From contig NZ_JAENIL010000006.1 of the NCBI RefSeq assembly GCF_016595505.1, forward strand, positions 62,001-126,000: a stretch of DNA of 64,000 nt, in the 5' to 3' direction. The notes beneath the pieces were generated by a model, which did no database searches, had not been told where the DNA came from, and worked only from the letters and a program-made list of their open reading frames with translations. Positions 55,590 to 64,000 of the stretch are shown here, in pieces. Positions within the stretch are counted from its first letter, which is position 1; the number at the start of each line of letters is the position of its first letter. Both the position numbers and the translations under genes were made by a program. The DNA is from Pelagicoccus mobilis. Its GTDB lineage: Bacteria > Verrucomicrobiota > Verrucomicrobiia > Opitutales > Opitutaceae.

Positions 55590-57019
55590 GATTCAGCAGC
55601 CTCCTTGCGTTTCTCCAGCTCTGCCTGAATTTCCCGAACGCGAGATTCCTTCAGCGGATACACAAGCAACAACAGAAATGCGATCGAGATCGCGATAACA
55701 GGAATGATACAGAAATACAGACGCATGTAGAAAACGGCTTGCTGATCCTGTCCGGCTCCGAGGGCTGCATCAAATCCCGACCAGGTTAGAACATAGCCCG
55801 AAACAACAAGAGCTAATGACACGCCCAGCTTGAAGACCCAACCATGCACGGCACTGTACATCCCTTCACGACGCTCCCCGGTATGAAGCTCGTCAAGATC
55901 GACGATATCCGGTATCATCGCGTTAATCAATGTCCAGGTTGCCGCGAGACCTCCCGACATCACAATCCCAGGGATAATACTCAACCAAGGGTTCTCAGGC
56001 GTAAAGCACACCCATTTCAGAGCCGATCCTACGATCGACAGGATCATTGCGATTCCGAGCGTACCCGTTTTTCCAATACTTCTCGATATTTTCGCGAGTA
56101 TCGGGACCGCGATCATACAGCAAACCTGCGAGACGATGCCTCCCACAGCCATCAGTACGCCAACCATCTCGGACTTCTCCCCAGCAAAGATGTGGTAAAC
56201 GGTCACATAGTAGCCCAAATGCCCAACCAGCATCAGTCCGATCAACATCAGCACAGTGATGCCAATCAAAATCTGAAACGGACCCTCTCGAACCGTCTCT
56301 TTAAAACTCCTGAAGAAAGATACTTTCTTGATCTTCTCTCCCTTCAGACGACTTAAGGCCGACTCGTGCTCGCGAGCGAAAAATGCAGTCACCATTCCCG
56401 CCGCGCAGATGAGGATACCCGCCATGATCCCGGCATACCTCATCCCTTCCGCCATGCTATCGAAGCGGTCCAAACTAATGAACCAGTAGATCCCAGACAC
56501 CCCGAACGCCCCGACCTGACTGATAACAGTACGGTACGACATCACCGCCGTCCTCTCGTTATAGTCAGGACTCAACTCCATTCCCAACGCGATGTAAGGG
56601 ACCGAGTAGACAGTGAACGCCAGGAAGAAAATTAACGACGTCACCAGAAACCAGGTGAAATATCCCATCTCAGACAACCCGGACGGGAACAGCCAAATCG
56701 ACGAAAAGGTTATACCACTTAACATCGCACCGAGAGCAATCCAAGGTCGGCGCCGTCCCCACTTGCTTCGCGTATTATCCGTCAAACTCCCCATTATGGG
56801 GTCAGTCATCGCATCCCAAAGCCGGGAACCGCCCATAACCCAACTAACAAGGCGCGGATCTACTCCCAAGCTGTCATTAAAAACTGGATTCGCAAACTGG
56901 TTAACTCCACGAACCATCAAGACATAGGACATCATTCCGGTGCCATACCCCATTTTTCGCCAAAATGGGACGCGGTCCTCTAATGGGGTGTCATGCTGAT
57001 GTTTTTCAGAATCTTTCAT
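55586..57019 (-). CDS. GPH-type (MFS) sugar:cation symporter
   Basis: 477 residues, about twelve membrane helices. The family signature is present: 'KMGYGTGMMSYVLMVRGVN', then SRLWDAMTDPIMGSLTDNTRSKWGRRRPW-type loop (seen at residues about 65-95) and 'MELSPDYNERTAVMSYRTV'. Members (MelB, GusB, YicJ) move oligosaccharides or uronides with Na+ or H+ across the inner membrane. First gene of the operon; the operator-like site lies 91 bp upstream of its start. It probably brings in the oligomers that reach the periplasm through the TonB receptor. Confidence 0.94.
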   Translation of the reverse strand: MKDSEKHQHDTPLEDRVPFWRKMGYGTGMMSYVLMVRGVNQFANPVFNDSLGVDPRLVSWVMGGSRLWDAMTDPIMGSLTDNTRSKWGRRRPWIALGAMLSGITFSSIWLFPSGLSEMGYFTWFLVTSLIFFLAFTVYSVPYIALGMELSPDYNERTAVMSYRTVISQVGAFGVSGIYWFISLDRFDSMAEGMRYAGIMAGILICAAGMVTAFFAREHESALSRLKGEKIKKVSFFRSFKETVREGPFQILIGITVLMLIGLMLVGHLGYYVTVYHIFAGEKSEMVGVLMAVGGIVSQVCCMIAVPILAKISRSIGKTGTLGIAMILSIVGSALKWVCFTPENPWLSIIPGIVMSGGLAATWTLINAMIPDIVDLDELHTGERREGMYSAVHGWVFKLGVSLALVVSGYVLTWSGFDAALGAGQDQQAVFYMRLYFCIIPVIAISIAFLLLLVYPLKESRVREIQAELEKRKEAAES

Positions 57020-57170
57020 TCAAAGTGTACTGGGGTTCAGCAATTGAACAACAATTGCGTACGGGCTTGAAACTTCAGTAGCCTCACCCACGAGACAACC
57101 GTTTTCAAACTCGTCAAAAAGTTACGTAACCCTACCAACGAAGCAAGGTCGCCAACAACAGCACCTTACG
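57020..57170 (-). promoter_or_regulatory. Promoter region of the sulfatase/transporter operon
   Basis: 151 bp between the LacI stop and the transporter start. On the minus strand the operator core is followed directly by TTTTTGACGA, which could serve as -35 region; the TonB receptor site has TTTTTAACGA at the same place. Confidence 0.5.
57111..57130. promoter_or_regulatory. Operator-like palindrome, copy 2 (transporter operon)
   Basis: TCGTCAAAAAGTTACGTAAC; one mismatch to the site at 43749-43768. It lies directly downstream of the LacI gene, the common place for the target of a local regulator. Confidence 0.75.
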
Positions 57171-58259
57171 CTAAAAAGTAAGGGCGGCCTCGTAGAGGCT
57201 TCGATCCTCTAGCGGCTCACCGACCTTCATCGTGCTCTCGCCAGACACCCATCGTCCGGCACAAACAAGCTTCACAGGGTTGGGTGGCGGGCCCTTCTCA
57301 CCAGTATGAATAAGCCCTACCAAAAGATCTACCGCGGAAGCTCCAATTGAATGACTATTCTGATCAACCCCAGAGCAGACGATGTCTTCACCAGGCACCG
57401 CTTGGTGGTCCAGCGAAGCAAACCCAAGCTCTTTTGGGCACTCTAATCCCGCCTTCTTCATCATCAAAAACTCGCGAGGAAGTCCAATTATCGAGTCTAG
57501 TCGATTCGCCCTAGCCCATTGCCCAAACGCAGAGACATCGTCATCGTCATACAAATACAGAGGAATCTCCCCCTCAGCATTGCGCATTCTCGACCAAAGC
57601 AAATAAGCGGAACTCCAGCGATGCCGGTTGCGCGCTTCAGTCGTTCGAGACATAGCAAAGCCAATTCTTCGATAGCCCAACGACTCTAACTGGTAGAGCG
57701 ACTCCAGCATCGAGGAATAGTGATCATGACGAACGACTCGGAAATGCGGATCATCAAGTTGCTCGTTAATTTCCACCACACTCGCGCGACTCCAATCAAA
57801 GTCGATCGTACGCCTTCCCTCGGACATAAGCTCAGCCCCTGTAGGAGCTAGAACGATACCGTCAATTCCCCTGGCATAAAGAACGTCAGCGAGTTTGATC
57901 CCAGGCTCCAAAGCCCAAAAGGACTCAAGTTCATAACCAATTTCCTTTGCCCGTTCCTTTGCCCCTTCGAAACATCCAGTAATATGAGGGAAATCCCTCC
58001 ACCCTTCTGCTGTCTTATGAGTAGTCAGAAAGGCAAGGCGTTCTCCAACCGACGAATGCCCAGTCTCCGCGACAGCCGCCAACGCCTTAGCAACATTCGG
58101 GTTTGGTTTGTAACCCAACTCCTGCGCGATTTTTTTGATCCGTCGACGATTCTCTTCAGAAACTCCGGGAACCCCACGAAGTGCCTTCGAAACAGTCATC
58201 CGAGTCACGCCTGCTACTTCAGCGATATCACGCAAACAAACTGACCGATTGGACTTCAT
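57171..58259 (-). CDS. LacI family transcriptional regulator of the sulfatase locus
   Basis: 362 residues from the ATG at 58259 (MKSNRSVCLRDIAEVAG); an ATG 14 codons upstream would add an unusual tail. The helix-turn-helix (SVCLRDIAEVAGVTRMTVSKAL) and hinge ('RRIKKIAQELGYKPNPNVAKAL') are standard, followed by the periplasmic-binding-protein-like ligand domain (GIDGIVLAPTG, 'LGFASLDHQAVPGEDIVCSG'). It should bind a sugar and release DNA. The palindrome GTTACGTAAC downstream of it is the likely target, giving joint control of transporter operon and TonB receptor. Confidence 0.92.
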   Translation of the reverse strand: MKSNRSVCLRDIAEVAGVTRMTVSKALRGVPGVSEENRRRIKKIAQELGYKPNPNVAKALAAVAETGHSSVGERLAFLTTHKTAEGWRDFPHITGCFEGAKERAKEIGYELESFWALEPGIKLADVLYARGIDGIVLAPTGAELMSEGRRTIDFDWSRASVVEINEQLDDPHFRVVRHDHYSSMLESLYQLESLGYRRIGFAMSRTTEARNRHRWSSAYLLWSRMRNAEGEIPLYLYDDDDVSAFGQWARANRLDSIIGLPREFLMMKKAGLECPKELGFASLDHQAVPGEDIVCSGVDQNSHSIGASAVDLLVGLIHTGEKGPPPNPVKLVCAGRWVSGESTMKVGEPLEDRSLYEAALTF

Positions 58260-58494
58260 ATTTCCAGAAGGAAAACCAACCTTCCCATCAAGACAACCCA
58301 TATCCCTCGAGAGAGTAATGATCCATAAGATAACTTAGCCCAAAAGTTCCATAAAGCGTATCCAAATAGCGGATAAGATAGAGCAAGATGCTGATCGGCA
58401 ACGCATTGTTTTAGTCACCACACAAAAACGAACGAAACCCAAAGCCGCTCGAAGTAAAGTGACCCAAACGCCTTTCCAGAACAGGGAAATCCTC

Positions 58495-58620
58495 CATCAC
58501 GGCCATCAGATTCGAAAGCCGCCTTCGAAATGGCGCTGCGGCTCGTTAACTCAAACAACTCGGGCGACATCCCCTCGATCGCGATCAAGCCAGAACTCGT
58601 CACCGGAAAAACCGTCAAAT
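58495..58620 (+). pseudogene. Possible tail of a sugar-binding or LacI-like protein
   Basis: Plus-strand frame SDSKAAFEMALRLVNSNNSG, then 'IPSIAIKPELVTGKTVK' and TAA. The pattern 'pelVtgktv' resembles the C-terminus of periplasmic sugar-binding or LacI-type domains. No start or upstream part exists; it ends 10 bp before the esterase gene. Probably a gene remnant; chance cannot be excluded. Confidence 0.35.
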
Positions 58621-58630
58621 AACCCCAGCA

Positions 58631-59389
58631 ATGAAGCCCCTAATCCTAGCCGTCCTAGCCTTCGCCACCCTCGCAAACAGCGCCCCCCCAGCCCTCCAAA
58701 CCCTCGCCCCGGAGCCGCACGAGCAGACCACCAGCCTCAATTCAAAATACTGGGCCTACCTCCCCTCAGAAACGACCGCGGCCAAACTGCCCCTGATCCT
58801 ATTCCTGCACGGCGGAGGCGGCACCGGAAGCGATATCCACAAGATCAAAGGACAGCCAATGGGCGTCTGGAAAGGCATCCAACGATTCGAAAAAGGCCCT
58901 TGCATCATCGTCGCCCCGCAGTGTCTGAGAAGTCCTCGGGAAAGCAAAGACGGTGGCTGGCAAGTGGATGATCTAAACCTCCTCCTCCAAGACCTAAAGG
59001 CACGCTTTCCCATAGATTCGGAACGAATCTACCTCAGCGGAAATAGCATGGGCGGGTACGGAGCGTGGATGTGGGGTGGCCACAATCCCGAACAGTTCGC
59101 GGCGATCGCCCCCATCGTAGGCGGCCCCAAAGAGGTAACGCCCGATCTCGACCAATGGGCATCCAACCTAGTCAAAGTACCCGTCTACGCATTCGCCGGG
59201 GCTCTGGATAAAGTCGTTCCTGCCGAGCGATCCGAACGCATGGTCAAAGCTATCCGCGCCGCCGGTGGCCAAAAGGCCAAACTTAAGAGCTATCCGAATG
59301 CCGGACACGACGCCTCCCACCTCGTATTCGCCTCCGCTGAGTTCTACGACTGGATGTTCTCACAACGAAAGCAGGATGAGCAGCGCTGA
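58631..59389 (+). CDS. Secreted PHB-depolymerase-like esterase
   Basis: 252 residues with signal peptide (MKPLILAVLAFATLANSA). Triad visible: oxyanion loop LFLHGGGGTG, nucleophile in LSGNSMGGYGAW (Ser near 143), acid in AGALDKVVP and His in NAGHDASH. Such enzymes remove acyl esters from polysaccharides. It is the only plus-strand gene in this part and converges with the LacI gene at 59404 (14 bp gap). The fragment at 37.35-37.77 kb is a paralogue of its C-terminal half with 82 identical bases. Confidence 0.88.
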   Translation: MKPLILAVLAFATLANSAPPALQTLAPEPHEQTTSLNSKYWAYLPSETTAAKLPLILFLHGGGGTGSDIHKIKGQPMGVWKGIQRFEKGPCIIVAPQCLRSPRESKDGGWQVDDLNLLLQDLKARFPIDSERIYLSGNSMGGYGAWMWGGHNPEQFAAIAPIVGGPKEVTPDLDQWASNLVKVPVYAFAGALDKVVPAERSERMVKAIRAAGGQKAKLKSYPNAGHDASHLVFASAEFYDWMFSQRKQDEQR

Positions 59390-59403
59390 GCTTTCGAATA
59401 CGT

Positions 59404-60468
59404 TCAGCCGTCCCGATGCAGGAACAAGCTATGCATGATCGGGGCATCTCCCTTCGGTTCGATTTCCGTCAACGACGGTCCCTCGACCCAATCGACATCC
59501 GTGTAAGCGACTTTCGGATTCACCGGACACCCAAACTCGGCTCTGCCCAGTTGGGCGTCTAGCATATCGATGATGGCCATTCCAATCTTGTAGGGAGTCT
59601 GATTCACCCGAGCGAAGTCAGTGTATTCGTAGACTGGAGTCGGGAAAACAATCCCGACATCCTCCGGCACCCGGTACCCGCATTGTTTGAGCCAATCGAC
59701 CACATAGGTATGTGTAGTCACGATCGCTTCGAACTTATTCGATTCGTACCAATCGATAAAACTCGATGGGTCGCTCGGATCTATCATGAACACCTCAGAG
59801 CGCTCGTCCTTGGGCAACTGCGACTGTAACCACAAATAGGGTACAGAAAGACTGTAACGCCGATAGTCCTCATGGTCCGGCCGCATCACGACTCCAATCT
59901 TACGGTACCCCTTCTCATGCAATTTTTTCAGGCAAAGCGCCATCGCTTGCTGATTGTTGGTTTCCACCAAATTCAGACGCGGTTTGGTCAGTGTGTGTCC
60001 GATTGTCACTGCCGCAAACTTCTCCCAATCCAAGTCGATCGTCTGATGCGTCTCCATGGGCATCACCACGACGCCTTTAATTCCTCTCGATTCTATGATC
60101 TGGCTCAAGCGCTTGCCGCGCATTTTCGGCTGCTTGGCCCAAAACGTCTCCACTTCATAGCCCAACGCTTTCGCCTGAGAGTGGGCGCCATTCACGAGTT
60201 CTCGATGAAAGGGATTTCGCTCTTCGGGATCCGGAATGTCGAAACAGTGAATCAAGGCGACCGTAGACCGATAGCTGATCTCCTTCCCCGCTCTTACCTG
60301 CTTGAGCATATGCTTGTAGGCCGCATTCGGCACATATCCTAGAGCGTCAGCGATCTGCCTAATCCGAATCCGCGTATCCTCTGGAATCTTGGGGCTTTCC
60401 TTAAGAGCCAGCCACACCGAGGTTTTCGAATATCCACTCTCTCGAGCGATGTCGCGCAGCGTCGTCAT
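59404..60468 (-). CDS. LacI family transcriptional regulator
   Basis: 354 residues. HTH at the very N-terminus: TTLRDIARESGYSKTSVWLAL, hinge 'IRQIADALGYVPNAAYKHML', then a ligand domain ('IKGVVVMPMETHQTIDL', 'YRKIGVVMRPDHEDYRRY', 'YRVPEDVGIVFPTP'). It differs clearly from the LacI protein at 57171. It follows the GH42 gene by 155 bp on the same strand and probably controls GH42 and the DUF2961 gene. No operator for it was recognised with confidence. Confidence 0.92.
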   Translation of the reverse strand: MTTLRDIARESGYSKTSVWLALKESPKIPEDTRIRIRQIADALGYVPNAAYKHMLKQVRAGKEISYRSTVALIHCFDIPDPEERNPFHRELVNGAHSQAKALGYEVETFWAKQPKMRGKRLSQIIESRGIKGVVVMPMETHQTIDLDWEKFAAVTIGHTLTKPRLNLVETNNQQAMALCLKKLHEKGYRKIGVVMRPDHEDYRRYSLSVPYLWLQSQLPKDERSEVFMIDPSDPSSFIDWYESNKFEAIVTTHTYVVDWLKQCGYRVPEDVGIVFPTPVYEYTDFARVNQTPYKIGMAIIDMLDAQLGRAEFGCPVNPKVAYTDVDWVEGPSLTEIEPKGDAPIMHSLFLHRDG

Positions 60469-60623
60469 AATCTAGTCGGGGGTAAGGGTTACAATCAAAG
60501 GACGTACGCCCCTTCCGAGGCAGTACAAACACTCGATAGAAAAACGATCAGCTATGCACCGCAAGCCTCATTGGACTAGTCAACCAGGCCACCCGACTGA
60601 TTGGAGCCACTGTCCAGCGGCAA

Positions 60624-62720
60624 CTAGACTCTGTCCACCAATACCGCCGTTCCTTCCTCGTCCCTTCGAAAGTACGCTTTCGGCTCCACCGCCAGGATTC
60701 TAAAGCCATAGGCAGGGATGCTGACGAGCTCCTCTGAATCGATCTCGACGCCGGTCTCAGTATCTATGCACCGACCCGGAAGCCTCAAGCTCCCTCCTTC
60801 GCCATCGAAATTACAAGCGATCAAAGTCTCCGAACTCTCGCTGTCCAAGGACTCCCAAGGAGAGACAAAGGAACCTTCGGAAACAGTAAACCATTGTTCA
60901 ACTGCAGCCCCTTGTGCGTAATGAGAAAAAAGCGCTTTCAGGAATTCATCATGCCTTTCGCCACAGGGCTCCGATCCCAACACGACAACCTTCCCCTCAC
61001 CCAGAGCATTTTCACTCAGGAAACCTAATCCCGGCGTCGGCCCTCCTTCAATAGTGCCCACCATTTTCGCTCCTTCGGATTCCAACAGATAGGACCAACC
61101 AGTCAGTTCGACTCGGGCATCGAACGCGACTCCCTCGGCACCACTGTTGAAAAGTGGATACGAGTGTTTGACTCGTATGCCAGCAATCGCCTCGACACAC
61201 CCCAATCCACGGTCAACGGGCACCGTGTGCTCAATTGTCCTTCCCCCAGTCAACGGACCAGCGATCCAAGTCCCGCCAGCACGAACAAAAGCCTCGATCC
61301 GACCGAGCATCTCTTCGGAGACAGCTGGCATAAACGGAGTGATCAATACTCTTCGGCCCTCCAGCGAGTCTCCTTCTGGAACGACATCGACATGCATACC
61401 CGTCGAACGCAAGACCCGGGACCATTGCGTAAGCAGTTCGCAGTAATCGAGACCATTGTGAGGTTCTGTATCCAACATTACCCGCCCCGTATCGGACCAC
61501 ATCAACGCCACTTCCGCCCGTTTGACACGCTTACCACTCAAAGCTGGCTCCAGGATCTGTCTCGCTGCCTCCACTTCCCGGCAAGCCTGCATCCCCACGG
61601 TCGGAGAATCCCAAGACTGCATCAGGCATCCGTGCGTAAGCTCGGCTCCCGCTCTCTGCTGTCTCCAAACCCAATAGCAAAACGCTTTCGCCCCGAGCGC
61701 ATAAGCTGCAACCGCCTCCGCCTTCACAAAGCCTTTCGGATGAGGTTTGTGAAAGCCTAAAAGGCTTCCGTTATGCGCAGAACTCGTCTCCATAAGCCAG
61801 AAGCTTCTATCTGGCTTCAGGTTTCTCCAATAGTCATAGTTCGTTACCATCCGGTACCAATTATCCGAGTCAACATAGTGGTCGAATGATACGAAATCCA
61901 TCGACTCCATTACGAGTTCCGGATTCGACTGGAACAACATTCCGGCGTTGTGAGTGATCGGAGCTTTGGAAAACTGACGCACAATCTCAGCCTGCTCTGC
62001 CCCGTATCCCGCAATCCGCTCCCTATGAAAACGTTTCCAAGCAGTAAGCAAAGAGGCGTTGTGAAGTCCAGGACACTTAACCGGAAACGGCACTTGCTCA
62101 AAGTCCTGATACTCCTGACTCCAAACGCCCGTTCCCCACGCCGTATTCAGATTCTCAATCGTCTCGTAGCGTTCCTTCAACCACTCTTCCCATACTGGGC
62201 GAACGCTGGGGCCGTAGTCCTCGGAAACGTCGCACTTGAACTCGTTGTCGATCTGCCAAGCGATCAGGGCAGGATGCGCACCCAAGGCCTTCGCCATTTC
62301 AGTCACAATGATTCGACACCGTTCCCGCACGTAGGGATGTTCGATCGCAGCATGTTGGCGGCCTCCATGCGACATCACTCGCCCTTCCTGATCATGCAGC
62401 GTACGATCAGCATGGCCATGCGTTAACCAAATGGGCGGCGTCGCAGTCGGAGTTCCCAACACTACGGCCAGCCCGAGCTCGAGGGCAATGTCCATGACCT
62501 CCTCGAACAACGAAAAGTCGAATTCACCTTCTAACGGTTCCATCTTCGACCATGCGAATTCTCCGATTCGAACCACAGACAAACCTGCATCCCTTACACG
62601 CTCAAGCTCCTCGCGCGGCGACTGCATTGGCCACAGTTCCGGATAATAAGCAGCGCCGTGCCACAAGATATCCATTGGTCCAGGAAATTCAGATTCACCG
62701 TTCGTAGTCTTTTCGTTCAT
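60624..62720 (-). CDS. Beta-galactosidase, GH42 family
   Basis: 698 residues, no signal peptide (cytoplasmic). Typical GH42: 'WHGAAYYPELWPMQSPREEL' at the start, 'VVRIGEFAWSKMEPLEGEFD', acid/base Glu160 in AWQIDNEFKCD and nucleophile in FWLMETSSAHNGS. The C-terminal part has the trimerisation (GATase1-like) and beta domains ('GRRVLITPFMPAVSEEML'). It hydrolyses terminal beta-galactose. With GH36 and the sulfatases it supports a galactan as substrate of the region. Confidence 0.95.
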   Translation of the reverse strand: MNEKTTNGESEFPGPMDILWHGAAYYPELWPMQSPREELERVRDAGLSVVRIGEFAWSKMEPLEGEFDFSLFEEVMDIALELGLAVVLGTPTATPPIWLTHGHADRTLHDQEGRVMSHGGRQHAAIEHPYVRERCRIIVTEMAKALGAHPALIAWQIDNEFKCDVSEDYGPSVRPVWEEWLKERYETIENLNTAWGTGVWSQEYQDFEQVPFPVKCPGLHNASLLTAWKRFHRERIAGYGAEQAEIVRQFSKAPITHNAGMLFQSNPELVMESMDFVSFDHYVDSDNWYRMVTNYDYWRNLKPDRSFWLMETSSAHNGSLLGFHKPHPKGFVKAEAVAAYALGAKAFCYWVWRQQRAGAELTHGCLMQSWDSPTVGMQACREVEAARQILEPALSGKRVKRAEVALMWSDTGRVMLDTEPHNGLDYCELLTQWSRVLRSTGMHVDVVPEGDSLEGRRVLITPFMPAVSEEMLGRIEAFVRAGGTWIAGPLTGGRTIEHTVPVDRGLGCVEAIAGIRVKHSYPLFNSGAEGVAFDARVELTGWSYLLESEGAKMVGTIEGGPTPGLGFLSENALGEGKVVVLGSEPCGERHDEFLKALFSHYAQGAAVEQWFTVSEGSFVSPWESLDSESSETLIACNFDGEGGSLRLPGRCIDTETGVEIDSEELVSIPAYGFRILAVEPKAYFRRDEEGTAVLVDRV

Positions 62721-62747
62721 ACAAAATCAAATTCTAAAAGGGGTTCC

Positions 62748-62766
62748 GCTTCCTCATCGAGGAAGC
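62748..62766 (-). terminator. Hairpin between DUF2961 gene and GH42
   Basis: GCTTCCTC-atc-GAGGAAGC, perfect 8-bp stem; on the minus strand a TTTT follows 8 bases later. It lies 28 bp before the GH42 start and may end or attenuate readthrough from the DUF2961 gene. Confidence 0.5.
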
Positions 62767-62881
62767 CACAGGAGTGATGGTCTAAGATAATCTGCTGCGG
62801 TCGCCCTCAGCGCCAACCGCCCACGCGGTGTACAAGTCTAATGGCTCTTCTTTCACTCACTAACATGAGGTCTCTGATCAT

Positions 62882-64000
62882 CTAATCGACTTCTAGATCG
62901 TCTCGACCAGGCAGTGGGGGAAAGGCTACAGTCGGCAGACACTGGTACCAAAACGCAACCGACGAAATGTCATCCTGCAAATGCTTGAAGCGGCGATCTC
63001 TAGTCCAGCCTAAAGCCTGAATCGTAACCTTTATGTCCTCCTCAAAGCGTATCGGATCCTTCACGTGCCAACGGTACAGGCTGAAACGCGTATTCGCCTG
63101 GTACAAACCGTCCGGACGCTCCACATACGGCATTCCCGCATACGGTGTACAAAATTCCTGATACCGTTTTCGAGCTCGATTCTCGAAATTGTAGGAGCCG
63201 CAATAATAGTCCTCAGCCCCTGTTCCGCATATTGTTGGAAAACCCGTTGAGCCACCCACGACCTTGCCTTCCGACACTTCCGGATCCGCATCGCCATCGA
63301 GGTAGAATTTAATCTCCCCCTCGCCCCACCATCGATTGCTGTTTACCTGCCATGCCTGATAAGTCCCGACGTAGTGACCTCGTCCGACAACGCCATCCAG
63401 TATCGTGTAAACGTCACCTTTCGGAACAGGATTCGTGCGTCGAAACTGGGCATGGAAGTAGGCCGCATCCTCAGGAACCTCGGTCAAGACGTAGTCGATT
63501 TGATAAAACAAGTTCATCGACTCGCCATCTAAGTTCTCAATAGTCACCCGACATGACTCGCGAAAAGGCATCTCCCAGTAGCAATTGAACGCGTTCCCCG
63601 GATTTACGCACACCGCTGAAGAAGTCACTTGAGCAAAGACGGGATCCCTCGACTCGTCGCCCCAATTCACCGTATAGGCGCTTGCGAAGAAGTCGCCGAT
63701 CGGGCATTCTATCGACGGCGTGTCCTGGCCATCCCAATACACTCTCAATATCGTGCACCGATTCGTTCCGGTAGGAGTCATCCAGATATGCTGTATCGCC
63801 CCGGGACCTTCAATGGACGCGATTTCCAAAACTTCACCCGCTTCGATTTTCACGTACGGACGTGCCTTCCACCCTTGCCCCAACTCTCTTGCAGGGCTGG
63901 CGTCATCGCCCGTCGCTTCCAGATCAGGAAAAGCGCGGCCTCCTCCGCTTTTGCTCCCATCCGGATTCTCAGGAGAAATCGAGCGACTCCTTGCGGAGGA
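62882..64000 (-). CDS. DUF2961 domain protein (5' end beyond window)
   Basis: At least 372 residues; the frame is open to the last base. The first visible part 'SRSISPENPDG', then RELGQGWKARPYVKI and 'GPGAIQHIWMT' is the usual start of DUF2961, so only a few dozen residues are missing. Further motifs: 'YWDGQDTPSIECPIGDFF', 'GRGHYVGTYQAW', 'WWGEGEIKFYLDGD', 'ICGTGAEDYYCGSYNF', 'YRWHVKDPIRFEEDIKVTI'. DUF2961 proteins include jelly-roll glycoside hydrolases (difructose-dianhydride and alpha-fructofuranosidase or arabinofuranosidase types). The sugar here is unknown. Confidence 0.9.
   Translation of the reverse strand, partial: SSARSRSISPENPDGSKSGGGRAFPDLEATGDDASPARELGQGWKARPYVKIEAGEVLEIASIEGPGAIQHIWMTPTGTNRCTILRVYWDGQDTPSIECPIGDFFASAYTVNWGDESRDPVFAQVTSSAVCVNPGNAFNCYWEMPFRESCRVTIENLDGESMNLFYQIDYVLTEVPEDAAYFHAQFRRTNPVPKGDVYTILDGVVGRGHYVGTYQAWQVNSNRWWGEGEIKFYLDGDADPEVSEGKVVGGSTGFPTICGTGAEDYYCGSYNFENRARKRYQEFCTPYAGMPYVERPDGLYQANTRFSLYRWHVKDPIRFEEDIKVTIQALGWTRDRRFKHLQDDISSVAFWYQCLPTVAFPPLPGRDDLEVD

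Noticed and set aside
60480-60623. Operator for the second LacI protein (GGACGTACGCC at about 60502)
   Set aside because: Only one copy and no matching site before the GH42 or DUF2961 genes.

Overview
The window looks like a chromosomal segment of a marine, polysaccharide-degrading member of the Verrucomicrobiota (Opitutae/Puniceicoccales type, possibly Pelagicoccus-like). This is inferred from gene style: TonB receptors starting with an E-L-S-P-F motif, many S1 sulfatases, DUF2961, CBM9-like and right-handed beta-helix proteins, LacI-type regulators and weak Shine-Dalgarno sequences. No 16S or other marker gene is present to fix the taxon.

Layout. 1-9.3 kb: a truncated TonB receptor, then PHP phosphoesterase, CPBP protease, CBM9-like and transglutaminase/esterase genes on the minus strand, and a plus-strand GH29 alpha-L-fucosidase. 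9.6-25.1 kb: mostly housekeeping or single-gene units: tRNA-Pro, folE2, a ModF-like double ATPase, WalJ-like MBL hydrolase, pyruvate kinase, an esterase, a GT-C membrane protein, a double FG-GAP/UnbV protein, a DUF255/YyaL protein, a DUF6941-type protein and trpA. 25.3-37.3 kb: an integrated mobilizable element. Its left end is a tRNA-His 3' half next to a tyrosine recombinase; farther in are a relaxase-like protein and its small accessory protein. The cargo holds two cassettes, each pairing a small TPR-like protein with a replication-enzyme fold that has lost key catalytic or metal-binding residues (a FEN/Pol I 5'-exonuclease-like protein and a DnaG CHC2-zinc-finger-like protein), plus a PD-(D/E)XK-like protein and a phosphatase. 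A 2.25 kb stretch between cargo and mobilization genes has no convincing gene. The right end is not resolved.

37.3-38.6 kb is a scar of gene fragments, including the 3' half of an esterase whose intact relative lies at 58.6 kb. 38.6-58.3 kb is a polysaccharide utilization locus: TonB receptor and beta-helix protein, then one long minus-strand operon with a GPH-type sugar transporter, five S1 sulfatases, GH36 alpha-galactosidase, a second beta-helix protein and a decayed oxidoreductase, headed by a LacI regulator. An almost identical 20-bp site containing the palindrome GTTACGTAAC lies in front of both the transporter operon and the TonB receptor, so the LacI protein probably controls both. 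58.5-64 kb continues with an esterase, a second LacI regulator, GH42 beta-galactosidase and a DUF2961 protein cut by the window edge. Together the locus suggests desulfation and exo-cleavage of a sulfated, galactose-containing algal glycan.

Most interesting points: the paired 'dead replication enzyme + TPR' cassettes and their terminator-like leader; the duplicated operator of the sulfatase locus; the tandemly repeated tRNA-tip/terminator unit at the element's attachment site; and the nested inverted-repeat element at 21.4 kb.
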